DNA of 64,000 bases from Trichostrongylus colubriformis (lineage: Eukaryota; Nematoda; Chromadorea; Rhabditida; Trichostrongylidae), in contig OZ022258.1 in assembly GCA_963978905.1 (NCBI GenBank), forward strand, positions 54,792,591 through 54,856,590, in the 5' to 3' direction. This document shows, piece after piece, positions 12,683 to 26,000 of the stretch. The position numbers were made by a program, and so were the translations under genes. The notes beneath the pieces are model-generated. The model was not told where the DNA came from, did no database searches, and saw only the letters and a list, made by a program, of their open reading frames with translations. Numbering within the stretch: position 1 is the first letter of the stretch; the number at the start of each line of letters is the position of its first letter.

Positions 12683-15434
12683 CTTTGAACAATTTCGCAA
12701 AATTTTATACAGTAACGGAAATGTCTAGTCGCGATACGTTCGCAATCAGCAACATATCGACAAAAATCGAAGAATCAGGAACCCGTTCCATTTTCCCTCC
12801 TGATGTGTCGACGAAATCTCATGAGATATGTAATAAGCAAAAAAATTATTACAGTAAGGCAGCAAGCAATCAAAGGACAAGATGCGGAGCTGGGAGATTT
12901 CTCAAGCCCGCTGTTGCTTCAAGCTGTATACTGTGGTTACCTGGCAGACCACAACTAGCCACATAGCTCATTGTCAGATTTTGTCCTTTGCGACGTTTTT
13001 TGCCCTAGCGGCCGTCTTTGGTCCTCCACATACTCGCTTGAATGATCGGATTTAATAACTGTGCAAAGTGCATAAATACGTTTTAACGAGTGAGTTCGCA
13101 GGTTGGTGGCCGCGCGATATTTATACGAGGTCTTTATTTTGGACGTGAAATACTACGAGAGGTGGTATTGTGGCACTATTTGAGAAGAGTCTCATCCCTT
13201 CATTTATGTGTTCGCTTGACATACCACCATAGCCTATCTATTCATCTGTTTACTCGTCTTCAGTGCTTACAATCCGACAGCGCATAAAATCGAGCAGCTC
13301 ACATGAACACCCTTGTAGCTTGGACGAAGGTCCCCTCTTCAAACATCACGCTCTATTGACATCTTTTCTCTAATTTTTGTTAGATAACCCTCACTAGGGA
13401 ATCGACTATTAAGGAAAGTGGTCTCAAAAAGCTCTGCTCTATACTAGTAGAGCCAGCATGTTGCTTACACATCTTAGAATTCTCGCTATAATTGCTATTA
13501 TTCACACCATTATGGTTATTTTCTGATCAAAAAGGAAAGTGCTGGTTTTAAAAAAGCATCAAAAGGGCTTACACCTATGCCTATGAAATATGTTGAAGCA
13601 GATCTAGCCGTAAGTGAATTGAAGCAATGAAAATCCTGACAACGATATCTCATGGTGGGTGAAAAGGTCTGTAAGGTCTCATGTAAGAACGATACTATTA
13701 TTGAAGCGTGTAACTTTCTCAGGGAAGATTATTTGGGAATACGTGGTCATTGAGGTGTGGTTATTAACGTATAAATCGTTAAGGTTAGAATGCTTACAAC
13801 GGATTAGGATGCTTTGAAAATCCGAGGGGCCCTATAATCTACCGACGGGCCACACTACCTTCCACATGTTCCGAATGCGAATTCAAAGGAAACGGAGGTT
13901 TTTTTCTGGTTACATGCGCTATATCATATAGTTTTGTTTCTGAGTGGTGGAAGATGTCTTCTAGATGTATCCAAATAATTAAATAAATTTCGAGCTCTAG
14001 CTGTTATGGATTTCTGGATGTCCCTGCCCGCCCTGCATATACATATGTATGAGAGAAACCTCACAGGTCAATTCACTCACAGGGTATATAACAATCAAGT
14101 AGGGTCGATGGATCAGAACAACGAAAACTCATATGGTTTTTGAATACACTTAAAAAAGTAAAAATCAAAGGCACCTCAAAGCACATCAACCGTCAGTACC
14201 GCCTCGAGTTATTCCTAAAGTGGTCTTCAGTAACGTCACCGAAAGTCACATGAACTTGTAGGATTAATTTGGAAAGCTGCACTGTGTGGTAGCTCTTGAC
14301 GGCTGGAAGCTCACTATAAAAAAATTGTAGACTTAAGCTACCACAAGTAGTGACAGCCACCGAATCACAAAAGAGAGTAGAAGAGAAAGCTTTGAGAAGG
14401 TTCGGGCTCTCCAATAAATGCCAAGGGTTACAGGGTGGGCCACTGGAAATAACAGCATAATTCGACCTCCTCTAAAATTTCCCATATAACGCTGGGTATC
14501 TTCCCGTAGCGCCTAGGGCGCTCTGGGGTAAACCATATGTAGATAATAGGGCTTAAACGTCAATTATTTACGGTTCGACGATAATGGAGAAATACTCAAT
14601 CGGATATTATGGCGGAATATATGCGAATGTGAAACGACGGAACCATGGAAACGAGCAAAATGCTCGACAAGCAAAGAAGTGTGCACGAGAGAAAGAGAGT
14701 TGGCCGTGAGACAGTTCGAAAGGCTTCCCACATCCTGCAAACCTAACAACGTAAGCTTAGTCCGCGTATGCTGTCTGTCGACATAGTAATTGGTGGGAGT
14801 GGATATGTAGCTCACCTAAAAGTCTGTAGTGTATTCAATAACATCTTCGGGAGAAACTACAATTGTAGTAAGAAGAGCTGTAACTGCCACTGAACGAAAC
14901 GTCATTCTACCTTTTCACTGTTTTACCGTAAACCTCGGATTTATGTTTCGTTCGAACACAGCCATAAGGGGTCACAATCACTCTTGATAGAAGACCCGCC
15001 AAACTCATGGAATCGTATGCTCGACGAAATCCAGTTCCACCCGGGGGGTCACCATACTCTTGTCATAGCCAATGAGCTCACGCCACAAACTCTCAAAAGG
15101 GCGGCAGCACTAAGTGAATAGCGACAAACCTATGAAAATCATGGGTGCATGTAGGGGGTCACCAGGTACATTGGCTCACAGCTTGCGGTGGCTGGCGGAC
15201 CGAGGTTATCTACTGGTGGAGCATCAAGTTCCCTCTTGTTCGCCCCTCGTCCCTGTGTCTTACTCCACCACTGACATTGTCGTACTGCAGCATTCCTGCG
15301 GTTGAGTGCAATAGTACGAGTAGAAAGTAGCATTTAAAATTAAAGACTACGCTCATAAGCCTTGCACAATTACGGAACACTCAGACTCCCTGCTTTGCAC
15401 CTCTAAAAGACTAACGAGAGCGCAGACAGAAGAT
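12683..15434. other. intergenic, no supported gene
   Basis: This spacer lies between the divergently placed ends of the CFAP36-like and RhoGAP genes. ORFs of 60-106 codons occur on both strands but lack clean acceptor/donor pairs, domain motifs or a consistent frame. The longest minus-strand one, at 14564-14815, has no recognisable family. Confidence 0.5.
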
Positions 15435-15675
15435 GGGGTGTGTGCAGATATGACGGAAAATCGCTGCGCGGCGTTTCACTCGCGGCGCCACCAGTACAAC
15501 TTGCGAATCGATTGCTCTTGGGAGCCCGGCAGAGCGTGGCTACATCACCTCTGCGCTTCCACCCATGCCACACCGTCTCGCTTGAAAGCTGCCATGCCCG
15601 CTATTGGCACTCGCACCCGCCGCGCCGATCGCCGCGGACGGCCACGCGATTTCCCGTCATATTTGCACACACCCC
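15435..15675. mobile_element. 241-bp MITE family B, copy 2
   Basis: This is an inverted copy of the element at 9214-9454 and has the same length. Its terminal repeats read GGGTGTGTGCAGATATGACG and the complement. The first copy has different outer bases (GGGTGAGGCTACTTACGACG), but the inner GACGGAAAATCGC is shared. Confidence 0.72.
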
Positions 15676-16108
15676 GGATGAAGCAGACCGAACTCAGCAT
15701 GAGCCAAAACCAAGAACCTGACCAGAAAACTGGACAACTTCTTGGCGTAGATCTGAAACGTTCGGAATGTCCGAAAGCCCAGGACAATTGCCGCAGGTGA
15801 TCCTATATCTTCAAACTGTCGAGTACATAACGCCACATGAATGCACGCATTTATTTTAAGATGAGCTAAAAATCAACACGTATAAAGCTGAGAAAAAATC
15901 AAATAATTGAAAGATATAAACCGTTACGAAAGCTACATAAATATATGAAAATATTCGAGCTGGAGCAGACGAAATACACGTGTGCAAAGCAATATTACCA
16001 ATAAGCAATGGCAAGACTGTCTAAACCCTTGACAAAGCATCATTAGCTTGCATATCTGAACATGGATATTGATTTACGAACATCCAATCAACACCCATCT
16101 CTTATCGT

Positions 16109-16338
16109 GGGTGTATATCGCTAGGACAGAAACGTCGCGTGGCCGTGTTCGGTACGCGACGGGATGGTGCGAGCTATGCGCGCCGTATTAGTTGAGTCCT
16201 GAAGCGATTACGCATAGAATGAGGCGTAGAGCACTGTCATCGCTTCAAGACCCATCCAATACGGCGCGCATAGCTCGCACCATCTCGTCGCGTGCCGAAC
16301 ACGGCCACGCGACAGTTCTGTCCTAGCGATATACACCC
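16109..16338. mobile_element. 230-bp long-TIR MITE (Mutator-like), copy 1
   Basis: The element starts GGGTGTATATCGCTAGGACA and ends with its complement; inverted repeats of about 95 bp cover most of it. It is flanked by a perfect 10-bp direct repeat, CTCTTATCGT, at 16099-16108 and 16339-16348. Long TIRs with a 9-10 bp duplication are the signature of Mutator-like (MULE) elements. No coding capacity. Confidence 0.85.
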
Positions 16339-17026
16339 CTCTTATCGTATGCGGGCAACTATAGGACAGTCCTTGAAGTGTGAATGTTACATCAAGCAAT
16401 ACAGTTAATAAAAGGAAAGAATTAATCGATGATATTGATAATAAAAATGCTAAGAGTTGAGGAGTGCTAAGAAAACCCGTTCAGCATAGAAATGGTGAGT
16501 CCAGGCATCCGCAATACGTAAAGCATACAGAGTTGCAGTAAATCGTCTAGCAGCACACGGTAGTCATTACGGACTTCTATTTCACGTTGAACTCATCAGA
16601 CACCAACCCATTCAGAAGCATCACGTACCCATTACCAATCACACGACACACAGCTATCCCAACAAACATTGCCATGACATACATCATCAAAAAGGTAACA
16701 CCAGACATTCATCCTGATAAAGAAGCCCAAAAGCATCTGTACTTCAACACATGCATTCTAACAAACTAAAATTAACCACTAAACAACTGCATTACTACGC
16801 CTTAAACTCGTAGCTTAAGAAAACAAAAAAGGCCATATAACAGGAATGCAAGATAACATCGATAAGTACCTAAGAATACGTCAATATGTACAATTGTACC
16901 ATCCTGAGTACATAATCGCTGCCATCATAAAGCACATTAAAGAAGCACTTCTTAAGGCCAACTAAGGGAAAAAAGGTAGCAACGTAGTGCAAGTGTGACA
17001 GGCTAAGTGCAAAACTGAATGCATGC

Positions 17027-20000
17027 TTACTTAGAAGAAGGAGAATTCACACATTGAGCACTTGATGCAGCAGCTGAATTGCGCCGTAATCCACCCATAT
17101 TCAATGAGTGCGTCACTGGTGGAGCACTCGGTTTCACGAACTCATCATCACCCGTCAATGATCCGGCACCTAGAGATGAACGTGATGACATGCCCGAACT
17201 CTGGAACACAGTCACATATATATAAAATAATATTTCATCACCATTCTCCAGTTTTACTCGCTCTGAACAGCATTATTTTAGGTGATTGCTTTAACCGGAT
17301 TATACCCAGCTTATTACGCGTACACCTGCAATTGCCATTCTAGACACTTTAAACCTGGGTGGGCAATCCGTTGAACTAGACAGCCCATCACATTATGAGA
17401 GGATAACTATGTAGAAACGATGCCGCTAGCTCTAGCAAATGCGATTATTAACCCATTTACATCGATTCCCCTACAGTAATTGATAGCTCATCTACCGTAG
17501 TCGACGGCATGACTCATCTCTGTAACTTCTCCTAAGTTCAATCGATAGGCTTTCGAGGACGATTTCTTTGTCTCGAGCTCCCTATCAGGCGGCACCACCT
17601 ATAAACAACCGCAGCCTCGTCTTCGATTCCGCCCTCCTGCCATTCATCATCTTCAGCTTCTATCTCGAACGGTTGGACAGTACCGACCTCATACAGTTCA
17701 CCTCTCATCATATGCATTTCACCTCTCACCATATGCCTTCCATATCTCAACATATCCATTCCCTCGACTATATTTATGTATGTAAATAAGGAATCTTAGT
17801 ATTGTGCTGTTGCGAAGCCTCATGAATATCTGAATGTGTGAAAATATGAGACTCCAAAATGTTTATTTCAAAAAACTCAAAAGACTGTAAAAGTCCCAAA
17901 AATTTTCCAAAAAAGTTGCAATATTTCGGTGCGTAGCACCTTCCTCAGGCCTAGAAAGTGGCAGTAGTATTATTGTGTAATATACAAGGTATCTTACAAA
18001 CTAAGACTTAAAGTAGACTACAAACTACAGCTTAGAAGTAGACAACAAACTACAGTTAGGCTACAAAACTATTACAAAAATTTGTAATATACCTTGTATA
18101 TTACACGATAATACTACTGCCACTTTCTAGGCCTGAGGAAGGTGCTACGCACCGAAATATTGCAACTTTTTTGGAAAACTTTTGGGACTTTACAGTCTTT
18201 TGAGTTTTTTTGAAATAAACATCTCATATTTTCTCATATTTTTATTGTCTCATATTTTCACACATTTAAATAAGGAATATTGAATAAAGTTTAATTACCC
18301 AAGTTGCGGTTGCGGTTGGTCAACTACAAGTCCCGCATGGCAACTTTGGCGAGTAGCCCCACACCACTGACGACCGTGTGACACGACGTTGTGTCACACC
18401 ATATTGGCCGGGTGGAATCGTGTGACACGATGTCGGTCACAGTCTTGCAACTTATATTTTGAGCCTATTTTCAAGCTTCTGTTTAGTCTTTTTTTAAATA
18501 TGTATACTTCAGACATAGAGGTTTTTACATAAAGCATGGTCCGAGACAATAACTTTTGATTCGTAAATTAATGAGCTTGTTACTAAGGAAATGAATATAT
18601 ATGTGAATATTCAGTAGGTGTGAAGCCTGGGGTACCACCATGGTGATATTTCTCACAAACAGTGGTGAGACGCCATTTGATCGCTCAAATCCGCTTTCAA
18701 GTAGCAGTCTATCGATATTTTGATGGTTCACTTTCATCATCGAAGGCATCCTTCTATTTGAAAGGAAAAGCTTAATACAAATTTGCTCTATATATTATCA
18801 TAAATACAAGTGGGAACCTAATTACAGTGCAAAAAAAAATTGAAAAATGATAGCTTCTCAAAAAAAGGGTCCCTGTGGGACCGTGTGAAACGACGTCGTG
18901 TCACACGCGGAGCGTGGGAAAATCCCACGCTGTTCCACGCGCCAGACAAGTGTAAATGCCGCGGTCGTCAATGGGTTAAATAACAATGTCGTACACTTAT
19001 CCAGCGAGCTGAAGATGAGAGGGTCGAAACCTAAGATCACTTAGTAAATAGTTCATCTCACAACGTGGCTCGGCGCAAAAAAGCACAATGCGAGGCATGT
19101 TACTGATCTGAGTTACCACAAGCTTGTTGATAAGGTAAAAACTTGTCAGCAAACGGAGAAAAATGCTTCGAAGCATTTATCTACAATACCACAAACTTAT
19201 ACGGGGTACACTGTCGCTATATTGCACCTACAGTAACTCCCACCGAATCTCTAAGCAATCTCTACGCGCAGACCTCGGCAAACGCGAGAGGCGGCTAATA
19301 ATTCGTGACTGCTGGGGAAAGTGACATACTATGTTTCGACGGATATAAGAACTCCTCTCCTACGCCTCCCATAGCTTAAGTACCATATCAGCGTTCAGCG
19401 TCCCTCAACCCTTTTGAGGGGTAGATTTGGAAAACGAAGTCGGAGTGAGGTATAGTGCAAGCGTCAAATCAGGACCACATCACAAGTTGCTTCATGCCTC
19501 AATCTACTGGAGATGCTGTATAGGGGCGATATACCGCGTTAGCCTTGCCGACACTCCTCCTTATGTTTATCATTAATGCGATGCGATAAATTCACATTCA
19601 ACATCACTACATTTTTATTAACTCATATTTATACTCGTGTAGAAAATCGCTCGAAACTGTTTAAAGATATATTGAAAAATTTGTTTTTATCATTTCTTCG
19701 AACAATTTTACAATCTTCGGGTTTTCCACTCATCTTATAGAAGAGACACCTTAAATAACAAATCGTATAACACGTTCCTGCGACAGTACATGCCTTACTC
19801 TAACAGAAAAATGTCTTTATGGAAAACGCAGCAAAAAAAACAGGTGATTTGCTCAGTGATTCTTATGGGCAGCATCAAATAGACAGATAACCCCCGCAAG
19901 CTCCACTAAAATGACACCATTTATTCTAGTGAATCGCAAAAGTATTAGTAACGTAATAAGCTCAGAAAAGAGCTGATTATAGGACCAGATATATGGAATA

Positions 20001-23000
20001 GGGAAACAGCAGCTCAACAGATTAATCGCCCTCTACTCCCATTTCCTCTATTTCCCAACGCTTCATCTAGCTGAACTGGTCTCGTGTGCAGAAAGCTATT
20101 CTTCTACGCATTCACTTGGGATCAACCTCTCCTCTTTTAACTCGCGACCAGAAAAAGACACTTTATAAAGGACCAACTTTTCCGGCTTTTCCATCGGATA
20201 TTTGGATTTACTACATTTTTTTCTGAAGTTCTAGATGTGGCTGTCGAGAGAACTGTGCGGAAGGCACTCTGAAAGCTCAAAAATACTCCCTCTGTTCCTT
20301 AGCAATCTACGATCTCTGCGTGAATTTGGTACAAACACAAGAGCGAAATAATCTCGCACCATGCGGTTAGCTCGACAGGAGGTAGGTCGGTCGGGCAAAG
20401 AAGAAATACTATCTTTAAACCGCTGGAACAGATGATCTCATGCTCAAGGAAAATTGTAAAATTTGATCTAAACTAAACCTGTACCACTGAGCATCAAATA
20501 TAAGGAATAAACGAAAATATAAATAAAGTATTGTTAATGGAAGATATGAAAACATATTAAATGTTCGTAAGAATACTAACCCTTCCACTCACGGGTTCCA
20601 TCGGTACCGACATGGAATTCCCTAGTTGACGGAACATATTCACTCTGTCACGAACAATACCCTGCTTCTGAATGAAAGCAACGGATGGACGCAGTCGAAG
20701 GTGTCGACCAATAGCAGCTTCCTGAAAAAAGGCACTGCTGATGTTACCAACACTATTTCGAACGAAGTCTGAATTAAAAGTTCAGCCACATGGTGCATCT
20801 CACCATATCTTCATCACAATTAGAATTCAGGAGGGCCTCCTTCATTTCTTTCGAGGGTACAAACATTTCATCACGATTGATCGAAGCTGAAGTGGAGCCT
20901 GCTCCACGGATACTTGTAGGATTGTTGAAACTTTGCATAGCAAATCGATCGCTTCTATCTTCATCCGCCGAGGAGGACTTCTGCACCTACAACTCACATC
21001 ACTTAAAAACCGAATTTCGATAAGTAAAGCAAAAGAATTGACGAACACGCTGCGGTAGCGAAGCAGAGAGCAGACAGTTTGGTGACATCGGACGGGACGG
21101 TGCTTTTCGTTTTTTCTCGGAATCAATGTTGCCTATCTGCAAGCATGGCACACTAAATCTAGACGGTCAAAAGCGACGCTGACAAAAAGTTTGAGAGAAC
21201 AATTACTCAAAACAAATTTAATTTAAAACAAAATCAAACGCAGGTAGAATGTTTCACTGATAGCTTTTCACTCTGAACACCATACACTTCAGCCAAAAAT
21301 AGTCCTTACCCTAACACTGGAAGAATCAAGAACTGGGAGAGAATCCGTACTTCGAGTGGGCAAGGATGGAACTCGAAAGGCCACACACTGAGGTTGTTTA
21401 TCTGAATCAAAAATGTTGACTTGAAATAAATAAGCAACCAACCATATCAATAATCTTATTTATTCGAGGCTAACGTTTTTTGTCGACTAAAAAGTTGTCC
21501 TTCTGGTAGTCCATCTTGCGCCCGGTCGCAAAATACCAAGGCTCTTAAAAAGGTGAAGACGCCGAAACGTTAGCCTCGAATAAATAACATCGTGAATCTT
21601 GGAAGGCTTCAACAAAGATTAGCCCGAGTGTCTATCTATGCCAAGATTAAAAAAGAGTCGAACATGGACTATATATTAATAGTCCATGCTCGACCCCTTT
21701 GATGGAAATATGGTACCGTCGCGACAGAACGGGCGGACGTTGCGCTCCGGGGGCACCAGTCTGAAAAATATGTATTTCTGGAACAGAAAATTTTTCATCT
21801 ATTCATTAAAATAGACTAGGAACTGAAAACTTTACAGAAACATGGAACAGCTACAAAGTAAGCATCACAAAAAGCGTGAAAGGCTTGCTAAACAATACCT
21901 TTGGAGTGGAGTGTGCTTTGAAACTACTGCAGCAGCTTTTGACGGGGAATGTGTGGTCATGAGAGGACGAGCAGTTGATTGTGGCTCGGATGGAGGTGGC
22001 GATATACATAGATCAGTGGGAAGATTGTCCGGGAGCGAGTCATCAGGAAGTGGTGGAATCGATATCGGTGTGATCACTCTCGTTTCACCAACAATAGCCG
22101 AACCATGGGTCGTCTGTAAAAACTCACTACATCCAGCATTAACACTGCATGGGTACGAATCATGAGCAAACAAGAGGAAAAAACAGGAAAAATTGAGTGC
22201 CTTAATAGCACGATGGCGATTGGTTCAATGCGGTAGAGTTTAAGAGTAGAGCTGCTAAGCAGTGTGGCAACGAAGACAAGATCGGATGAAACGGCACTGG
22301 GCCCCTTCCACTTAGTACGTTTATTGAGGTTGAGTTTTTGCACCCTTTGCATTACTGAAGGGATGAGCAACTGTCGAGCTCAGTCCCTGCCCCGCCCACC
22401 ACGCCCGGTCAGTCGCACCGAAACGAAACCACCTGGGGGAGCTCGCGCGGTTTCAAAAGAAGCAGTCCACGCATCGTCTCCCTTGACCCTGCACGTTCAT
22501 TCACGAAGAAAAAATACTCACTATCTACTGAGCTTTCAACAGGAAATATTATTAGTTTCTACATGTAAAGAGCATCAAAGAAGCACGGTACCTTCGAAAT
22601 GTCGGGAGTGCGCGGAAATATTATTGGTGAACATCCAACAGACACTTTTATCACACGATCCTTTACGCTGTCTGAATATCGACGTATAAATGTTAGAGCG
22701 ACGTAATTGGAACCGCCTCACCTTTTCTCTCGACAGGTTCTTGAAAAGAGCTAGTATCAAATAAAGAATCCTGAAGAATTGACGACAATTCCCGTCTTTG
22801 CTGCCTTTTCGCCCGCCTCATACGCGATTCGTGTCCTTTCTGGAACATCAAGTGACAACTACGGACGATGGAACATTAAGATGCTTCCACAACAAACCTG
22901 AGTGAGTATATCAGTCGAAGAGTCGGTCAAAGTTAGGCTGTCCTCTGTCGTTAACGTCCCTTCGATATCTTCGCAGGAATTGGTTCCACTTATAGATCCA

Positions 23001-26000
23001 GTTCGATGACGATTCTACAAAATGTAGTGCAGAAGGTCAACCATTAACTATTCAATCGATTATTCCAGAAATGGTAAGCTAGTAAGACTTCTCACATAAC
23101 GAGTGAATCTTTGACTGTGACAATATTAAGGAAAATAAAATTTTTGTAAATAAACAGAGAGCCAAGGAATTTGAACGTTGAAAGTTTCGCATTAGAAAAC
23201 TAATTTAGTAAAAAAAATGACGGAACGGAGAAAAGACCTCTTTCTCCTGCTCATGAACATTCACCACAGTTGCACGCCTTTTCGGTTGATGTAGTCCCGA
23301 GTGCCGAGTATTAGGCTGGTTGCGCCTAAATACAGAATTGGATGATTGTCATTTTAACGAGGAAAATCGTCGTACTAATCACATTCCTGCAACAAAAGGT
23401 AAATAGCGTAATCAAGTAAGTGTAACAAACGGTAAGAAGGTTTTAATTGCCTTCCACTTTGAGGGAGAAGGAATCACAGCTCTCAAAGAACGAAGCTAGC
23501 CATCATCAACACAATTACGTCATAGCCTTCGTCTCACTAGACAGGATTCGTGAAGCTCTACCTACCTCAGCGCAGTCGATGTCTTCACCGGAGTGGTATG
23601 ACGACGTCGCGACCTCTCATGTTGTTCACGATAAGAAGGATTGAAATATTCTTCACCAAGCATAGATACCGGGTTATCCTTAAGCACCTAAACATGTTAG
23701 ACAAAATGCTTTTTGGTAAATACACTACACAACTAGGGAATCAGCCTTATAAAACACCTTGTTAACCCTTTTTGGTGGTGTTCCACCGCGCTTCTTTCCA
23801 GAATCACGCCTACAGATGGGAGCCTCCGTACTACGATAAGAAGACCTGCCGATTGAATGCGAACCAGTGATTCCCGATGTACCAATCTAAATACCAAAAT
23901 GAGGAAAAACATTTTTGAAAATAAAACTTTTGTGAACAATTTGGCTCAAATCGGGTAAAAGATGCAACGATCACCTGTTGCCCCTTATGAGCTGGTAGTC
24001 TGGCTGCATTCACAGCAACAGGCTGGCGACTACGAGATGTGCGAGTAGAGGATGACCGTACAGGACCAAGTCCTTGATCATCACCAGCCTTAATATAAAA
24101 TCAAGTAAGTTGAAAAGTAAAGCTCAAACACTGACTCCCAAAACGCATCTCGATCATAGAATGTGAGAAGCAGAAAAAGAGAAAGAAAACCATTAGAAGA
24201 AAGGCTCACATTCATAATTTCAGAAGAACCACTAGCAGGTGGTGACTCCGCGAACTCTAGCATATACCGTGGTGACGGACGACGTGATAAGCGAGCACGA
24301 TGCTGTTGCAGTGCGTCGGTGACCACAACAGCAGGCGAGCTTTGGCGACGACTTGTCTGGATCAAGACGAATTTGAGCAAACATTCATATCTTCTACCAA
24401 AAGCGACCCGGAACAATACCTTGTTGCGCTCTCTGCTTGGGCTTCTTTTCAGAAGACGGTCACCAATACCATTGATAATCCCACGAAATGCTGATGATGA
24501 CCGTCGCTTAGTAGACGACTAAAAATGTCAGTTGGTTTGAAAAAGGGCCATAGGCATGTACACAATTGCAGCAAACCTTCACGTTGCCGGTATCTTCGAT
24601 TTTTAACGAGGCTTTTCTATCATGCACCAGAGGAACACTGGGCGCATTCCTTTTGGTGACCTGCTTTTTTTCTGGACGCGGTGGTGGTTCTTTAAAGTTT
24701 GCAGAAGTGGACATGAAGGGCTGCCTGAGACATAATGTGCTTGAACTTGATAAAAAACATTTATCAAAATTAATGGATATATCTTACCGTGGAGATGCTG
24801 CAGCAGAGCTACTTCTTTGATGACTGACGCTTGTCACATAACAATTTGGATGAAGACCAATCCAATTCGCACGTTCGATCAAAAGTTGGACAGCAGCAAT
24901 TTTCAACTGCGTGGATTCTATGACAGAGGTGAGAACATCATCCTGAATGCACGAAAATTCTCTACATTTACAGCAACCCATATCTAGTGTTGTATGTATT
25001 GGTGGTCATATGATCACAAATGATAGTGGTCTTATCGACCTTGTAATCGTGTGAAAATAAACAGCCTATTTAGACCCTGGGACGGAGGGATGTTCAGTTT
25101 ATTCGGCATCCAGTGATTCGGTCTCCGGTTGTCTACCTGCCCAACGACTTCAATCTGCACCTCCGATCCCGCCAGTGTTCGTCGCCTTGTACTGTTAGTC
25201 CTTTTCTGTCTATTCATTAAGAAACAGATCAATACTTCTGCTGTCGTGACACCGGATAAGGGCCCAAGCGTCGGCAGTAGGATACAACATCTAGCAAGTA
25301 GGTAGAAAACTAACTCCTGAACTGAACTGACAGCCTTTCACCTTTGCCACAACGTTTGTTTTTCGGGTTCCTTCCTAGAAAAAATTGGAAACTTTGAGCC
25401 GCAGAACCTCTTTTTTTTCTAGGTGACGCGACCAGAAGAGGGGTTTCTTGGTCGCGGGTGGTCGACCACTTGATTCTTGGTCGCGGGTGGTTGACCACTT
25501 GATATGAAATAAGAGATGCAAGTGGTGCTGCAGCGAGGGATAGGATATAAAATCGACAGTAACCCGAAAAACGGAACCCCTACTTTTTTCAACTTATCGT
25601 AGACAAATAACTGCGAGCAACTGATAAACGGTACAAGTCAGTTTCTTCTGCGACCATTGGTCGAAAATAAAGTGATTACTCGCTGTGTGATATCACAATT
25701 AGTCAGCCCTGCGAAAACATATTCCCCAAAGAGGTCAAAGACGTTTTCCCATCCCTGCAACGCCATTCGGTCGCTAGTGGTGTGGTGGCGTATGGGACGA
25801 GCTTGCCACCATACAGATATTTGGGAGTTTGAAGTGCACTTGAAGTGCCACTACTCAACGCAAGATGCGCCGTACGGCGTCTCGGACCCCCACGGTTCCT
25901 CTGAAGTAGAAATGTCTCTCCATTCCTAAGCACCAATAGGACCCTTCGTGGAGTTTCTAAAGTGAAATTTGAACGCTGCTGTCGCATACGTCAAACCAAA

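Noticed and set aside
14193..14815. Two minus-strand ORFs as downstream exons of the RhoGAP gene
   Set aside because: The frame closes at a stop at 17027 and these ORFs lack acceptors in a compatible phase.
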